Below the pieces are notes generated by a model. That model was given only the letters and a program-made list of their open reading frames with translations, had not been told where the DNA came from and searched no databases. Shown here piece after piece: positions 38,903 through 48,774 of a DNA stretch of 64,000 nt (position 1 is the first letter of the stretch; each line of letters starts with the position of its first letter). Source of the DNA: Lederbergia citrea. Its GTDB lineage: Bacteria > Bacillota > Bacilli > Bacillales > Bacillaceae_C. The translations under genes were made by a program, and so were the position numbers. Where the stretch lies: assembly GCF_018343525.1 (NCBI RefSeq), contig NZ_JAGYPH010000001.1, positions 558,001 to 622,000 on the forward strand, written 5' to 3'.

Positions 38903-40006
38903 TTATTGAAGCGTAAACACTTCAACTGTATCAATCAAATCATTTCCTGGTTTAGATGTACTTATATAAGCGGTTTTGGAATCTGGGCTCCAAAAGCCCG
39001 TAAGTGAAATAACCGCATATAAATCAGCATTTTCCATAATTCGTGTCGGATTCGTAACCTGATTATTTACGAGTTCCGCCATATACACATTTGTTTTATA
39101 TTCATTTCCGACCTGAACAGGTGTATCAAATAATATTTTGCTTTGATCTGGTGACAGTTTGTAAAATGGCACCCATATTCCTTCTTCATCTTTCCCACCT
39201 GCGACTAATTGTGTAACTTCATTTGATTGTAAATTTATGATAAAAATTCCAGATTTCCCATTGTAAATATCATTAAATATAATTATATTTTTATCTAAAA
39301 AGTCATAGTTATCTAGTGAATCGATGTTTTCTAATGTAGAAATGGTTTTCATATTTCCATTATTATCGAGATGATAGAGTCCATATCCATTTTCCAACGA
39401 CTCGGCTGCAACATAAATGCCGTCTACATCTTTTTTAATCGAGGTTAAGGTAAAATTATTCAAGTCAAACCGATTGTTTAAATCCCAAGTCTTTACTTTT
39501 AAAGAATCGACATCGGTTACGTGCACAGAAAGCTCTTCTCCGCTATCCACATGAATGACTTCTTTTCCATCCGGATCTGCAAAATAATATAAATATGTAT
39601 CGGTACCATGGCCAATCAATATTTCCGAATTCGTTTCAAAGTCTAGTACATAAACTTTTCCATCTACGAATGATAGTGCTCTATTTCCGTTTTCTGATAT
39701 TGCAAAAAATGCTTTATCTGCAAGTTTAGTTTCTACATGTGTTTTAATATTTTTTAAATATGTTTTACCGTTTTGATTGTAATAAATATTCTCACCTTGA
39801 AACCCTGTGTAATCAGCTTTTATTGGTATCTGGATCGTTTTTTTATGGACAACAGAGAGAGAACTATCGGCAAGTGAACTTTCAAATTTCACATTTTCAT
39901 TAATCGTCACCGTTTTTTGCATATCAGCCTTTCCTGTTATTGAACACCCTGAAGCAACAATACTCGCTAGCGTTAAAACGGCTAGTCCTTGAAATTTTCT
40001 TTTCAT
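38903..40006 (-). CDS. TolB-like beta-propeller lipoprotein
   Basis: 367 residues. A lipoprotein signal (1-21) ends in the lipobox VASGC. The mature part (about 60-365) has repeating strands of the kind FWSPDSKTAYIS and LSPDQSKILF, which resemble a TolB/WD40-like propeller. It is the third gene of the response regulator-kinase operon (34-nt gap after the kinase). Probably an extracytoplasmic sensor accessory or the operon's target. Start after GAGGAGG. Confidence 0.75.
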   Translation of the reverse strand: MKRKFQGLAVLTLASIVASGCSITGKADMQKTVTINENVKFESSLADSSLSVVHKKTIQIPIKADYTGFQGENIYYNQNGKTYLKNIKTHVETKLADKAFFAISENGNRALSFVDGKVYVLDFETNSEILIGHGTDTYLYYFADPDGKEVIHVDSGEELSVHVTDVDSLKVKTWDLNNRFDLNNFTLTSIKKDVDGIYVAAESLENGYGLYHLDNNGNMKTISTLENIDSLDNYDFLDKNIIIFNDIYNGKSGIFIINLQSNEVTQLVAGGKDEEGIWVPFYKLSPDQSKILFDTPVQVGNEYKTNVYMAELVNNQVTNPTRIMENADLYAVISLTGFWSPDSKTAYISTSKPGNDLIDTVEVFTLQ

Positions 40007-40040
40007 GTCATTTCCTCCTCATAATTTGTGTACATATTTA

Positions 40041-41537
40041 TCATATAGAGGACCTATTGCCAATTCGCGATAAGTTGTTGCCGTTTTGTTGCGGGTGGGG
40101 GAAAGTAATTTCGATTTTAGCCTGTTCGTTTTCATAGTGAAACGAAATTGTGCCGCCGTACTGTTCGAGAATTTGCTTACAAATGAAGAGCCCTAAACCA
40201 TGGCTCTCATTAGTAGATCGGTGGATAAATGGGTCAAATGCATGTTCAACTATTTTTGAAGGAATTGGTTCGCAAAAGTTCATAATTGAAATGGTTTCAT
40301 TCACACATATCTGAATAGCTTGCTTTGGCTTCCCATGTTTAATGGCATTGTCGATTACATTAATGAATACTTGTCGCATATCGTCTCGGTTGGCGTTAAT
40401 CATAGTGGGGGTGCCTGTCAGTTCAATTGACATTGTATATTTCTTCGCTTTTAATTGCATATCCTCACAAATCGATTGAATAAAAGGGTATAAATCAAAT
40501 ACTTCTTTATTTTTCATAATGCTTGGCATCTGCGATTTAGAAAAAGATAGTAATTCTGTAACCATGCCATTTAATCGTTCGCTTTCTGAATGGATATTAG
40601 ATGCAGCCTTTTGTAAAAATATTGCATCATCAAAGTTTTTTTCACCAATAATTTGGGCATATCCAGAAATGGTGGTAAGCGGTGTTTTTAGTTCATGCGT
40701 TACATTATGGAAAAAGTCTGTACGTTTTTGTTCAAGCAATAATACTTTCTCTTTTTCTTCGTTGAGTTCATCGATGCGCTGACGTATTTCATTTTGCATA
40801 TGTTGAAATTGATTTGCTAGTTCACCGATTTCATCTGAGGTCTTATTATTTGTAATTTCATTGTAATCACCTCTTGCCATACGTTTTGTGGCAATCGTTA
40901 AATACTGTAGCGGTTTAATAATCTGATTCGTTATTAATAATGAAATAATAAAAACTCCGATAAATAAAAAGATCGTTAGTAGTCTAAAGCTAGTTAATAA
41001 TTGCTCATTATGCCTGAACATGTCCGAATAGTCACCAGTAAATCGAATTACACCGTAAAATGTGTCGTTCATATAAACAGGGTATGCAAAGTAAATGATT
41101 GTCCCTTTTCCTAAAGTTTTTGGTGTATAGGCAGCTTTGTTTTGGAATGCTTGCAGTAACTCATTACTACTATTTTTATTAACGTCATGTTCATATTTTT
41201 GATTTTCCATCAAAAGGGGCTGATCGATTGGAACAGCCTCATATAAAAAACTACCATCTGGTTTATAGACGGCTACACTTTGCGCATGCAAATTGCTTAA
41301 TACTTGCGCAATCGTACTTCCGTATTCACTGAAAAGGTCATCATCATTGCTATGTATTTGTGAGAACTGCTTAATATATTCTTTTGATGTGTGTTGCAGG
41401 TTGGTTAAATCATTTTTAATATACGTTGTTGTATAATTTTCAATTGTTTTTTCTAGTAGTTGATTAAAAAAGAGCGTTGCCAAAGTAAAAAGCAATAAAA
41501 ACGCGAGGAGAAATTTCCTCCGAATTGTCCATTTCAT
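40041..41537 (-). CDS. Sensor histidine kinase
   Basis: 498 residues. TM1 at about 7-25, an extracytoplasmic sensor (~26-182), TM2 at 184-203, HAMP (~204-258), HisKA with H281 in HNVTHELKTP, and the ATPase domain with NVIDNAIKHG (N box) and GLGLFICK. It follows the response-regulator gene by 3 nt. The signal is unknown. Confidence 0.92.
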   Translation of the reverse strand: MKWTIRRKFLLAFLLLFTLATLFFNQLLEKTIENYTTTYIKNDLTNLQHTSKEYIKQFSQIHSNDDDLFSEYGSTIAQVLSNLHAQSVAVYKPDGSFLYEAVPIDQPLLMENQKYEHDVNKNSSNELLQAFQNKAAYTPKTLGKGTIIYFAYPVYMNDTFYGVIRFTGDYSDMFRHNEQLLTSFRLLTIFLFIGVFIISLLITNQIIKPLQYLTIATKRMARGDYNEITNNKTSDEIGELANQFQHMQNEIRQRIDELNEEKEKVLLLEQKRTDFFHNVTHELKTPLTTISGYAQIIGEKNFDDAIFLQKAASNIHSESERLNGMVTELLSFSKSQMPSIMKNKEVFDLYPFIQSICEDMQLKAKKYTMSIELTGTPTMINANRDDMRQVFINVIDNAIKHGKPKQAIQICVNETISIMNFCEPIPSKIVEHAFDPFIHRSTNESHGLGLFICKQILEQYGGTISFHYENEQAKIEITFPHPQQNGNNLSRIGNRSSI

Positions 41538-41540
41538 ATT

Positions 41541-42209
41541 TTAAAATCCCTTCATTTTATAGCCAGTACCAAACACCGTTTCAATAATAGAAGGATCTAA
41601 TTTTTTGCGAATCCTTTGAACATGGACATCAACAGTTCGAAAGCCACCATCAAAGTCCATTGCCCACACTGTGTCTAAAATCTCATCACGAGTAAAAACA
41701 CGATTTTTATTTTGCGCAAATAATAATAAAAGTTCGTATTCTTTAGGCTTTAGAATTACGGACTCGTCATTTTTAAAAACCATATGGGCACGAGGATCAA
41801 TTTTGATATATTCATTGACGGTTAAATAGTTAAACAATGCTTTATTCGGCTGGCGGCGAAGCATAGCTCTCACGCGTGCAATCAGTTCACGGATATCAAA
41901 TGGTTTTGTCATATAATCATCGGCACCAAGTTCTAATCCTAACACTTTATCTACAATATCATCACGAGCAGTAAGCATAAGAATAGGTATGTTACACATA
42001 GTTATTATTTTTTTACACAGCTCAAAGCCTGTTGTATCAGGTAACATTAGATCTAAAATAATTAAATCAATCTCATTTCCTTGAAGTTTTTCTAATCCAG
42101 TTTTACCGGTAGAAGCTGCGTGTACAGCAAAACCTTCTTTTCGTAGGGAATAAGCTAATATATCTACAATAGACTCTTCATCTTCTATTATTAAAATAGT
42201 TCTTTTCAT
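41541..42209 (-). CDS. OmpR-family response regulator
   Basis: 222 residues from the ATG at 42209, preceded by GAAAGGAATC. Receiver: E9/D10, phospho-acceptor D53 (LIILDLMLP), T80 and K102. The winged-helix output domain ends VFGTGYKM. An alternative GTG 18 nt upstream overlaps the ribosome site. First gene of the operon with the kinase and lipoprotein genes. Confidence 0.92.
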   Translation of the reverse strand: MKRTILIIEDEESIVDILAYSLRKEGFAVHAASTGKTGLEKLQGNEIDLIILDLMLPDTTGFELCKKIITMCNIPILMLTARDDIVDKVLGLELGADDYMTKPFDIRELIARVRAMLRRQPNKALFNYLTVNEYIKIDPRAHMVFKNDESVILKPKEYELLLLFAQNKNRVFTRDEILDTVWAMDFDGGFRTVDVHVQRIRKKLDPSIIETVFGTGYKMKGF

Positions 42210-42434
42210 TGTAATGATTCCTTTCACGTTGTTATAAACTATTTTACTAAAAAATTATTGCTAAAATATTGCCAACTATAATAAATCGTATAATTATGAC
42301 CATAGGGGCATGGGAATTGGAGTTTCATCTGACTTTTTTCTATGATTTCTTATAATAATTAGAGTAGTAATGTAAGTGCTCGCAATATTAATTAATTCAA
42401 TTTGATCTAATCAAACCATTAAGGAGAAAACAAT

Positions 42435-43259
42435 ATGACAAGTAAAGAAAAGATTACTTTTGATGGCATAAATCCAAGTCCTACCAGGTTTTCCGAACTT
42501 AACGAATTACTTATTAATCTAGTTATCTCTGCCAGAAATATACTTGGAGATAATTTCTTTGGAGCATATTTACAAGGTTCTTTTGCAGTGGGTGATGCAG
42601 ATATGCAAAGTGACTGTGATTTTCTTATATTCATTAATGAACAACTAACAGATTATCAAGAAAATGAGTTGCGAAAGCTACATGATGAAATTCCAACCCG
42701 ACAAGGACACTGGACACAACATTTAGAAGGCTCATATCCAATTGCCTCAGAATTCAAGACTCTAAAAAAGTTGGATGCGAAATGGTTGTATATAGACCAT
42801 GGTTGGAGAGAAATGCAATGGGATACCCATTGTAATAATTGTTGGGCAAGATGGTCTTTAAGAGAAAAGGGTATCACATTAATTGGACCTGATCCAAAAA
42901 ACATAGTGGATCCAATACCTAAAGGAATAATGAGAGACGAGGCAAAAAAATTACTAATCAATATTATTGCAGACACTCACAGTTGGATGCCACCTACTAT
43001 CGCTTGGGGACAAAGATATATTGTTACTACAGCATGTAGAATGTTATATACAATAAAAACTGGAGAAGTAATATCTAAAGCACGTTGTATAGATTGGGCT
43101 GCAAAGAATTTAGATTCTCGTTGGTTGTATCTATTAAAACAGGTAAAGGAAGATAGAAAACTTGGATTTGACGCAAATGCTACACCACGAGAAGGAAGTA
43201 TGCAAGAAGCCTATTCCTTTGTAAAATATGTTCAGAGTATTGGTTTAAAAAAGAATTAA
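42435..43259 (+). CDS. Aminoglycoside-adenylyltransferase-like nucleotidyltransferase (DUF4111)
   Basis: 274 residues. The nucleotidyltransferase motif is G48-S49 and D60-x-D62 (LQGSFAVGDADMQSDCDFLIF). The C-terminal part has AWGQRYIVTTACRMLYTIKTGEVISKARCIDWA, the DUF4111 helix bundle of ANT(3'')/ANT(9)-type enzymes. It could transfer AMP to an aminoglycoside, but substrate is unproved and many chromosomal homologues confer no resistance. Start after AAGGAGAAAACAAT. Confidence 0.82.
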   Translation: MTSKEKITFDGINPSPTRFSELNELLINLVISARNILGDNFFGAYLQGSFAVGDADMQSDCDFLIFINEQLTDYQENELRKLHDEIPTRQGHWTQHLEGSYPIASEFKTLKKLDAKWLYIDHGWREMQWDTHCNNCWARWSLREKGITLIGPDPKNIVDPIPKGIMRDEAKKLLINIIADTHSWMPPTIAWGQRYIVTTACRMLYTIKTGEVISKARCIDWAAKNLDSRWLYLLKQVKEDRKLGFDANATPREGSMQEAYSFVKYVQSIGLKKN

Positions 43260-43468
43260 GAAGAGCATTCCTGTTGGAAGCTTTTTCGGCGACTTAACAA
43301 ATAAAACATTCCTAATCCGAAGGTTTTTCCGGTTTCGTTCCGATAGATCTTCGATTTTTTAATAAATTGGGGAAACCGTTATTTCTTATTGCAAAACAAT
43401 TTGGGGGAGGTTTTTTGTGAATAATGTCGAATACTTTTTAGTACTTTAATTATGAGGAGAGGCTTAAA

Positions 43469-43987
43469 ATGGATAAATGTGCACTGTTAGTTATTGATGT
43501 TCAAAATGCCATGTTTGACGAATCTAATCCGATATACCAAGGAGAACAGCTTCTAAGAAATCTTCAGGACTTAATTAATAATGCACGTACTGCTAACGTC
43601 CCTGTCTTTTATGTTCAACATAATGATGAAGAATTTGAAAATGGAACCACTTCGTGGGAAATTCATTCTTCAATTACTCCAAATGATGGGGAAGTTGTAA
43701 TCCAAAAACATACACCGGATTCTTTTCATGAAACCGAGCTTCAGGATAAGCTTGAAGAAAGACAAATCCAAAATCTTGTTATTGCTGGAAATCAGACCGA
43801 GTATTGTATTGATACTACGAGTCGACGTGCATTTAGTCTCGGCTATAATGTCACTCTTGTTAAAGATGCCCACACAACATGGGATTCCGATACCTTATGT
43901 GCCAAGCAAATTATTAATCATCACAATGAAGTGTTAGGCAATGCTTTTGCTACACTGAAGGAAACAAAAGAGATTCAGTTTTTGTGA
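43469..43987 (+). CDS. Isochorismatase-fold cysteine hydrolase
   Basis: 172 residues with the triad D10 (LLVIDVQNA), K80 (VIQKHTPDSF) and C113 (TEYCI) intact. It probably hydrolyses a nicotinamide-like or isochorismate-like substrate. Start after GAGGAGAGGCTT. It is 8-9 kb from the other member of this superfamily and clearly distinct. Confidence 0.88.
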   Translation: MDKCALLVIDVQNAMFDESNPIYQGEQLLRNLQDLINNARTANVPVFYVQHNDEEFENGTTSWEIHSSITPNDGEVVIQKHTPDSFHETELQDKLEERQIQNLVIAGNQTEYCIDTTSRRAFSLGYNVTLVKDAHTTWDSDTLCAKQIINHHNEVLGNAFATLKETKEIQFL

Positions 43988-44079
43988 TTCAAAAAGTATA
44001 TTCATACATAAAGGTATTGGATTGTATATGTAGAATATTATTTACGTATTTGCAAATTCTCTGAAAGGTGTGTTCATAT

Positions 44080-44511
44080 TTGCCAATCCACCAAAAGATA
44101 TTAGGAAAAATTAAAGGCGCATCGATTGTTTTTTTAGTATCAGATATAAAAAAGTCGTCCGAATTTTATAGGGATGTTTTGGGATTTGATTATGAAGAAA
44201 TAGGAATCGGAAATATTAAACATATTCACTTAACAAGAGATAATTTAACTTTTATTTTACACGAGGCAGGTAAATCGGTAGATATTAGACCGTTCTCTTC
44301 ACTTTTTGGTGGACCACAATGGGATGCTTTTGCCTATTCGGATTCTGTAGATTTATTATTTGAAGAATTTAAAGCAAAAGGTGTAGAAATTGCATATGGT
44401 TTTAATCAAGATCCTAAATGGAATGAATTTGCGATAAAAGATGTAGATGGATATGTGATTGCATTTGGTGGAGGATTAAGTAATAATCGTTCGAATAGTT
44501 ATAATTTGTAG
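44080..44511 (+). CDS. VOC/glyoxalase-fold protein
   Basis: About 143 residues with the VOC layout: ASIVFLVSDIKKSSEFYRDVLGFDYEE first module and a second module with IHLTRDNLTFILHE and IKDVDGYVIAFGG. Substrate unknown; family members include glyoxalases, dioxygenases and antibiotic-binding proteins. TTG at 44080 is preferred because GAAAGGTG lies 9 nt upstream; a GTG 12 nt earlier overlaps it. Confidence 0.78.
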   Translation: MPIHQKILGKIKGASIVFLVSDIKKSSEFYRDVLGFDYEEIGIGNIKHIHLTRDNLTFILHEAGKSVDIRPFSSLFGGPQWDAFAYSDSVDLLFEEFKAKGVEIAYGFNQDPKWNEFAIKDVDGYVIAFGGGLSNNRSNSYNL

Positions 44512-44546
44512 CAAATTTATAGATGAGTATGGAAATGGTCTAAAAC

Positions 44547-44577
44547 TTGGCTAAGGATTACAAAATTATGGTATATT
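44547..44577 (+). promoter_or_regulatory. Candidate promoter of the aldo-keto reductase gene
   Basis: TTGGCT (44547-44552) and TATATT (44572-44577) with a 19-nt spacer, longer than ideal. The cre site follows immediately. Confidence 0.35.
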
Positions 44578-44582
44578 AATTA

Positions 44583-44596
44583 TGTAAACGCTATCA
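44583..44596 (+). promoter_or_regulatory. CcpA cre site
   Basis: TGTAAACGCTATCA matches the consensus TGWAANCGNTNWCA at every position. It lies 130 bp before the aldo-keto reductase start and just past the -10-like TATATT, a position where bound CcpA would block transcription when a preferred sugar is present. Confidence 0.7.
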
Positions 44597-44727
44597 GGGG
44601 ATAAAGCTTGTTACATAATGTTGTAGATTTTGTTTTGTAAGACTCTATGTTTAGTTATGGTTGGCAAAGGTTGTTTGATCAATAAGGTTGTCTAACAATA
44701 AATAATATAAGATTAGGGGTGTTTTCA

Positions 44728-45648
44728 ATGAAATATAGAAGATTAGGAAAAACTGATTTAAAGGTTTCAGTAGTCGGAGTTGGAACTTGGCAATTTGGCG
44801 GTGATTGGGGCAAAGATTTCAATCAAAATGAGGTTGATACTATCCTTTCACGAGCAAAAGAGTTGGGTATTAATTTGATTGACACGGCTGAATGTTATGG
44901 GCCTCACCACATGTCTGAACGATTTATTGGAGATTTCCTTAAACGAGATCGCCGTGAAGACTGGGTTGTTGCTTCTAAATTTGGACACAGGTGGCATGAT
45001 TCTTGGGGTCATGCATGGAGTGTTGATGAAGTTCGTGTGCAATTAGAAGAATCTTTAAAGGCATTACAAACGGATTATATCGATCTTTATCAGTTCCACT
45101 CCGGTTCAGATGAAGATTTCGATAACGATGATCTATGGACAATGTTGGACAAGCAAGTACAAGCTGGGAAAATTCGGAACTTAGGAATTTCTATTGGCAG
45201 CAATGCTAATATTCATCAAACTTCACAAGCTACAAAGGTGAATGCAAAAGCGATACAAGTCGTTTTTAACAGGATCGATCAAATCCCTGAAGAGAAAGTT
45301 TTCCCATCCTGTATTGAACAGGATTTAGGCGTTTTAGCTAGGGTGCCATTAGCAAGTGGATTCCTAAGTGGTAAATACAAACCTGGAGCTATTTTTAGTG
45401 ATAATGTAAGAAAAGGACGTAACCGAGAAGAAGTTGATGAAAAGCTGCGTCTAGTTGAGCAGATTCAACAAACTGAAGTTCCAGAAGGAGTGAATATGGC
45501 TGAATGGGCATTGGCTTGGTGCTTAAAACATCCCGCTGTTACTTGTGTAATTCCTGGCTGTAAGAGTCCTGAGCAAGTTGAAGTGAATGCAAGAGCCGCT
45601 CAACTTGATATTGTAAAAGAAGATCATCCTAGTGCAGTGACTGTTTAA
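44728..45648 (+). CDS. Aldo-keto reductase (AKR11/12-like, IolS-type)
   Basis: 306 residues. Tetrad: D52 (LIDTAECY), Y57, K84 (ASKFG) and the histidine in DLYQFHSG. The C-terminal segment CVIPGCKSPEQVEVNARA binds NADP. It resembles B. subtilis IolS/YhdN-type enzymes. I use ATG at 44728 after TTAGGGGTG; an upstream GTG overlaps the ribosome site. The CcpA site upstream suggests carbon catabolite control. Confidence 0.88.
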   Translation: MKYRRLGKTDLKVSVVGVGTWQFGGDWGKDFNQNEVDTILSRAKELGINLIDTAECYGPHHMSERFIGDFLKRDRREDWVVASKFGHRWHDSWGHAWSVDEVRVQLEESLKALQTDYIDLYQFHSGSDEDFDNDDLWTMLDKQVQAGKIRNLGISIGSNANIHQTSQATKVNAKAIQVVFNRIDQIPEEKVFPSCIEQDLGVLARVPLASGFLSGKYKPGAIFSDNVRKGRNREEVDEKLRLVEQIQQTEVPEGVNMAEWALAWCLKHPAVTCVIPGCKSPEQVEVNARAAQLDIVKEDHPSAVTV

Positions 45649-45784
45649 CCATAAAAGGTAGATTATGAGTTTATGGGACAAGATAATTAAATAATTGCTG
45701 AAAAAAACTTCCATTAAAGTTAGTTTTAAACCTTAATGGAAGTTCAATTTTTTATTAAAGACTAAATTGAAAGGGGAAATGGAC

Positions 45785-46765
45785 ATGTCAGGGCGTAAGA
45801 TAAAATGGGGGATAATGGGTCCAGGTAATATTTCACACAAATTTGCATCTGATTTAGTGCAATCTGAAAATGCGGAACTTGTAGCAGTTGCTTCAAGAAC
45901 GGAAGGAAAAGCGGACGCCTTTGCCAGCGAATTCAACATTGCTCGTGCTTATAACAGTTACGATGAGTTTGTACAAGATAATGAAATAGAGATTGTTTAC
46001 ATAGGAACGCTGCATCCGCAGCATAAAGAATGTGTACTGCACTGTTTAAATGCAGGAAAAGCTGTTTTGTGCGAGAAACCATTCACGATGAATGCGGAAG
46101 AGGCCGAAGAATTAATTCAAGTAGCTAGAGAAAATAACACATTCTTGATGGAAGCAATGTGGACACGTTATTTACCTGCAGTTATTCAAGCTAGAAAGTG
46201 GATTGCGGAAGGGAAAATTGGCGAAATTAATATGCTAACCGCAAATTTTGGCTTTAATGTTGGATGGGCACCTGAAAGCCGATTACTTGATAAGAAGCTG
46301 GGAGGCGGGGCCATGCTTGATGCTGGCATCTATCCTATTTCTTTTGCATCGATGATTTTCGGGAAACAACCTACCAATATTAAAAGTAGCGCTCATATTG
46401 GACAAACTGGCGTGGATGAACGTTTTTCCGCAATTTTTGAATATGAAGATGGAAAAACTGCTATTTTGAATTCAAGTGTCCGTTTAACTTTATCCAACGA
46501 TGCGTATATTTATGGTTCAGATGGCTATATTCATATGCCGAACTTCTTAGCGGGGGAAGCCGCCTATTTGCATGGTTCTGGTTCGGAAATGGAAGAGTTT
46601 AAGGATGATCGCAAGGTGAATGGCTATCTTTTTGAGGCAGAAGAAGCAATGAACTGTTTACGAGAAGGCCGAATTGAAAGTTCGATTATGCCCTTGGATG
46701 AGACATACGATATTATGAATACAATGGATACACTTCGTAAGCAATGGGGCTTAGAGTACGAATAA
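45785..46765 (+). CDS. Gfo/Idh/MocA-family oxidoreductase
   Basis: About 326 residues. The N-terminal Rossmann fold begins KIKWGIMGPGNISHKFASDL with the CEKPFTM motif (EKP) near 95. The C-terminal domain has GGGAMLDAGIYPISFA, as in dimeric dihydrodiol dehydrogenases and related sugar dehydrogenases. I choose ATG at 45785, 8 nt after AAAGGGG. Probably NAD(P)-dependent sugar or inositol-type oxidoreductase. It follows the AKR gene by 136 nt; a joint carbohydrate role is plausible. Confidence 0.86.
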   Translation: MSGRKIKWGIMGPGNISHKFASDLVQSENAELVAVASRTEGKADAFASEFNIARAYNSYDEFVQDNEIEIVYIGTLHPQHKECVLHCLNAGKAVLCEKPFTMNAEEAEELIQVARENNTFLMEAMWTRYLPAVIQARKWIAEGKIGEINMLTANFGFNVGWAPESRLLDKKLGGGAMLDAGIYPISFASMIFGKQPTNIKSSAHIGQTGVDERFSAIFEYEDGKTAILNSSVRLTLSNDAYIYGSDGYIHMPNFLAGEAAYLHGSGSEMEEFKDDRKVNGYLFEAEEAMNCLREGRIESSIMPLDETYDIMNTMDTLRKQWGLEYE

Positions 46766-46789
46766 GAGATAATCTACAATTAATTAACC

Positions 46790-46833
46790 AAACAAGCGAG
46801 TCTCTTGTAATATAGAGGCTCGCTTGTTTTTTA
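46790..46833 (+). terminator. Terminator after the Gfo/Idh/MocA gene
   Basis: AAACAAGCGAG-CTC and GAG-CTCGCTTGTTT pair with one mismatch, then a TTTT tail. Confidence 0.88.
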
Positions 46834-46999
46834 CTTATAATCAAGAAGCATGATTAACATGCGCTTGTGGGATAATGGGATTAAAGCATATTATATTGGG
46901 AGAAAACACAATGCGGTTCACTAAATGTGAAAGAAGTAGATTCCTCACGCAAAACATTTTTATTTCAAGGGTGTCAGCATTAATTGTGGGAGAATTCAT

Positions 47000-47842
47000 A
47001 TGAAATTTGGTTGCCATCTTTCGATAAGACAGGGCTATGAAGGTGCTGCTAAACAAGCATTCGCAATGAATGCTGGCGCTTTTCAATATTTCCCTAAAAA
47101 CCCAAAAAGCTTAGCAGTGAAGAATTTCAATCGTGACGATGCCTTGCGATGCAATGAATTTTGTAAAGAAAAGGCAATTATTTCTGCCGGTCATTCCCCA
47201 TATCCAACAAGCTTAACTCCCCAAAATGAGAAGAAGCGAGAACAGGTGATACACTCCTTATTAAATGATTTAGAAATTGCCGAAGCCTGTGGTTCTATTG
47301 GAATTGTCGTTCATTTTGGCAAACAGTTAAACAAAACAAATCCACTTGAAAGCTATCATCTTATCATCGGTATGTTAGATGAAATACTTCATCAGTGGGA
47401 AGGAAAAGCCAAGGTTCTACTTGAAAATAATGCCGGTTTCCCCGGAACGATTGGAACTACATTAGAAGAGCTAGTGCAAGTTCGCAAATTGTGTAATCAT
47501 CCCGAAAAAATAGGCTTTTGTTTGGACACATGTCATGCTTTTGCTAGCGGCTTATGGGATGGTGAAAACTGGCATGAAGTGCTAAAGAAAGGAATGGAAC
47601 TTGGATATTTTGAGGAGTTAAAGCTTATTCATTTTAATAATTCTAAGTATGATACTAGGTCGGGAAAAGATCGGCATGCACCAATTTTTGGATCTGGATA
47701 CATAACAGAGGCTCAATTTGATCAATTAGTAACGACACCCCAACTTGCTAACATACCTTTTATATTGGAAACACCAAAAGAAGAAATGTCGCATGAAAAA
47801 GAAATAAAGCTAATCCAGGAAAAGTGGGGAGGAAATGAATGA
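47000..47842 (+). CDS. Deoxyribonuclease IV-like TIM-barrel protein
   Basis: 280 residues, AP-endonuclease 2 family. Metal-binding motifs are present: HFGKQ (His), LLENNAG (Glu), GFCLDTCHAFASG (Asp/His), HFNNSKYDTRSGKDRHAPIFGSG (His/Asp/His) and ILETPKE (Glu). In true Nfo the last stretch has GSRVDRHENIGEG; here it is GSGKDRHAPIFGSG-like, so it is a paralogue. It may cut abasic DNA. GGGAG lies before the ATG. Confidence 0.85.
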   Translation: MKFGCHLSIRQGYEGAAKQAFAMNAGAFQYFPKNPKSLAVKNFNRDDALRCNEFCKEKAIISAGHSPYPTSLTPQNEKKREQVIHSLLNDLEIAEACGSIGIVVHFGKQLNKTNPLESYHLIIGMLDEILHQWEGKAKVLLENNAGFPGTIGTTLEELVQVRKLCNHPEKIGFCLDTCHAFASGLWDGENWHEVLKKGMELGYFEELKLIHFNNSKYDTRSGKDRHAPIFGSGYITEAQFDQLVTTPQLANIPFILETPKEEMSHEKEIKLIQEKWGGNE

Positions 47843-47853
47843 AATTTCTTTAT

Positions 47854-47901
47854 GAAAAAAATCTGCCGACACACGATTTTTCGAGTATTTGTCGGCAGAT
47901 T
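47854..47901 (-). terminator. Terminator of the minus-strand aldo-keto reductase
   Basis: AATCTGCCGACA and its complement form a perfect 12-bp stem with an 18-nt loop. The seven-T tract follows the stem on the minus strand, so it ends the gene at 47932-48774. Confidence 0.85.
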
Positions 47902-47931
47902 CCGTGCACATTTATTTACTATCGTTACTCT

Positions 47932-48774
47932 TTAAAATTCTTCATATGTAGCAGGATCCTGATCATTAATTCTTCCATCAGGGCGAGTTAATTCCGAAAT
48001 TATGCTCATTTCCGTTTCATCAAGGGAAAAATCAAAAATTGATAAATTTTCAAGTTGTCGGTCAGGGGATGAAGACTTAGGAATTGGAATAGCCCCAAGT
48101 TGATAGTGCCAACGTAAAATAACTTGTGAAATTGTTTTGTTATGACGGTCGGCAAGCTTTTTAATCGTTTCAACTTCAAAAATTTCACTTCCTCGAGCTA
48201 ATGGACTCCACGACTCTATTTTAATATTATTCTCTTCATGCCAATTCCGTAGTTGTGCTTGGTTGAAGAATGGGTGTAATTCTATCTGGTTTATGCTTGG
48301 TTTAACGCCAGTTTCTTTTTCTAAACGCTCAATATGTTCCGGTAAGAAATTACTTACACCGATGGAACGAATTAAACCTGATTTTTTAGCTTCAATGAGT
48401 GCTTGCCAAGCCTCCACATAATTATCCTTTTTAGGATTAGGCCAGTGGATTATATATAAATCATAATACTCTAAATTTGCACGATACAGAGATTCTTGAA
48501 TGGCAGTCATGGCCTTATCGTACTCGTGATAACGACCTGGTAATTTGGATGTGATTTTTAATTCATCTCTTGGTACAGAGCCGCGTCGAACGGCTTCACC
48601 TACGGTTCCTTCGTTTTCATAATTATAGGCGGTATCAATGAGTCGATAGCCATTATCAATGGCACTTTTTATAGAGTTGACTCCTTTACTTCCCTTTAGA
48701 CTATATGTACCCAACCCTATAACCGGCAAAGTAAGGCCATCATTAAGCGTAATCTCAGGAATTGAATTACTCAT
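47932..48774 (-). CDS. Aldo-keto reductase (YtbE/YvgN-type)
   Basis: 280 residues. Tetrad: D47 (LIDTAYNY), Y52, K77 (ITSKL) and H110 (LYIIHWP). NADPH end: IPKSSSPDRQLEN. Typical AKR5G-like methylglyoxal/aldehyde reductase of Bacillus. Starts after AAAGGAGTGA. Confidence 0.9.
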   Translation of the reverse strand: MSNSIPEITLNDGLTLPVIGLGTYSLKGSKGVNSIKSAIDNGYRLIDTAYNYENEGTVGEAVRRGSVPRDELKITSKLPGRYHEYDKAMTAIQESLYRANLEYYDLYIIHWPNPKKDNYVEAWQALIEAKKSGLIRSIGVSNFLPEHIERLEKETGVKPSINQIELHPFFNQAQLRNWHEENNIKIESWSPLARGSEIFEVETIKKLADRHNKTISQVILRWHYQLGAIPIPKSSSPDRQLENLSIFDFSLDETEMSIISELTRPDGRINDQDPATYEEF

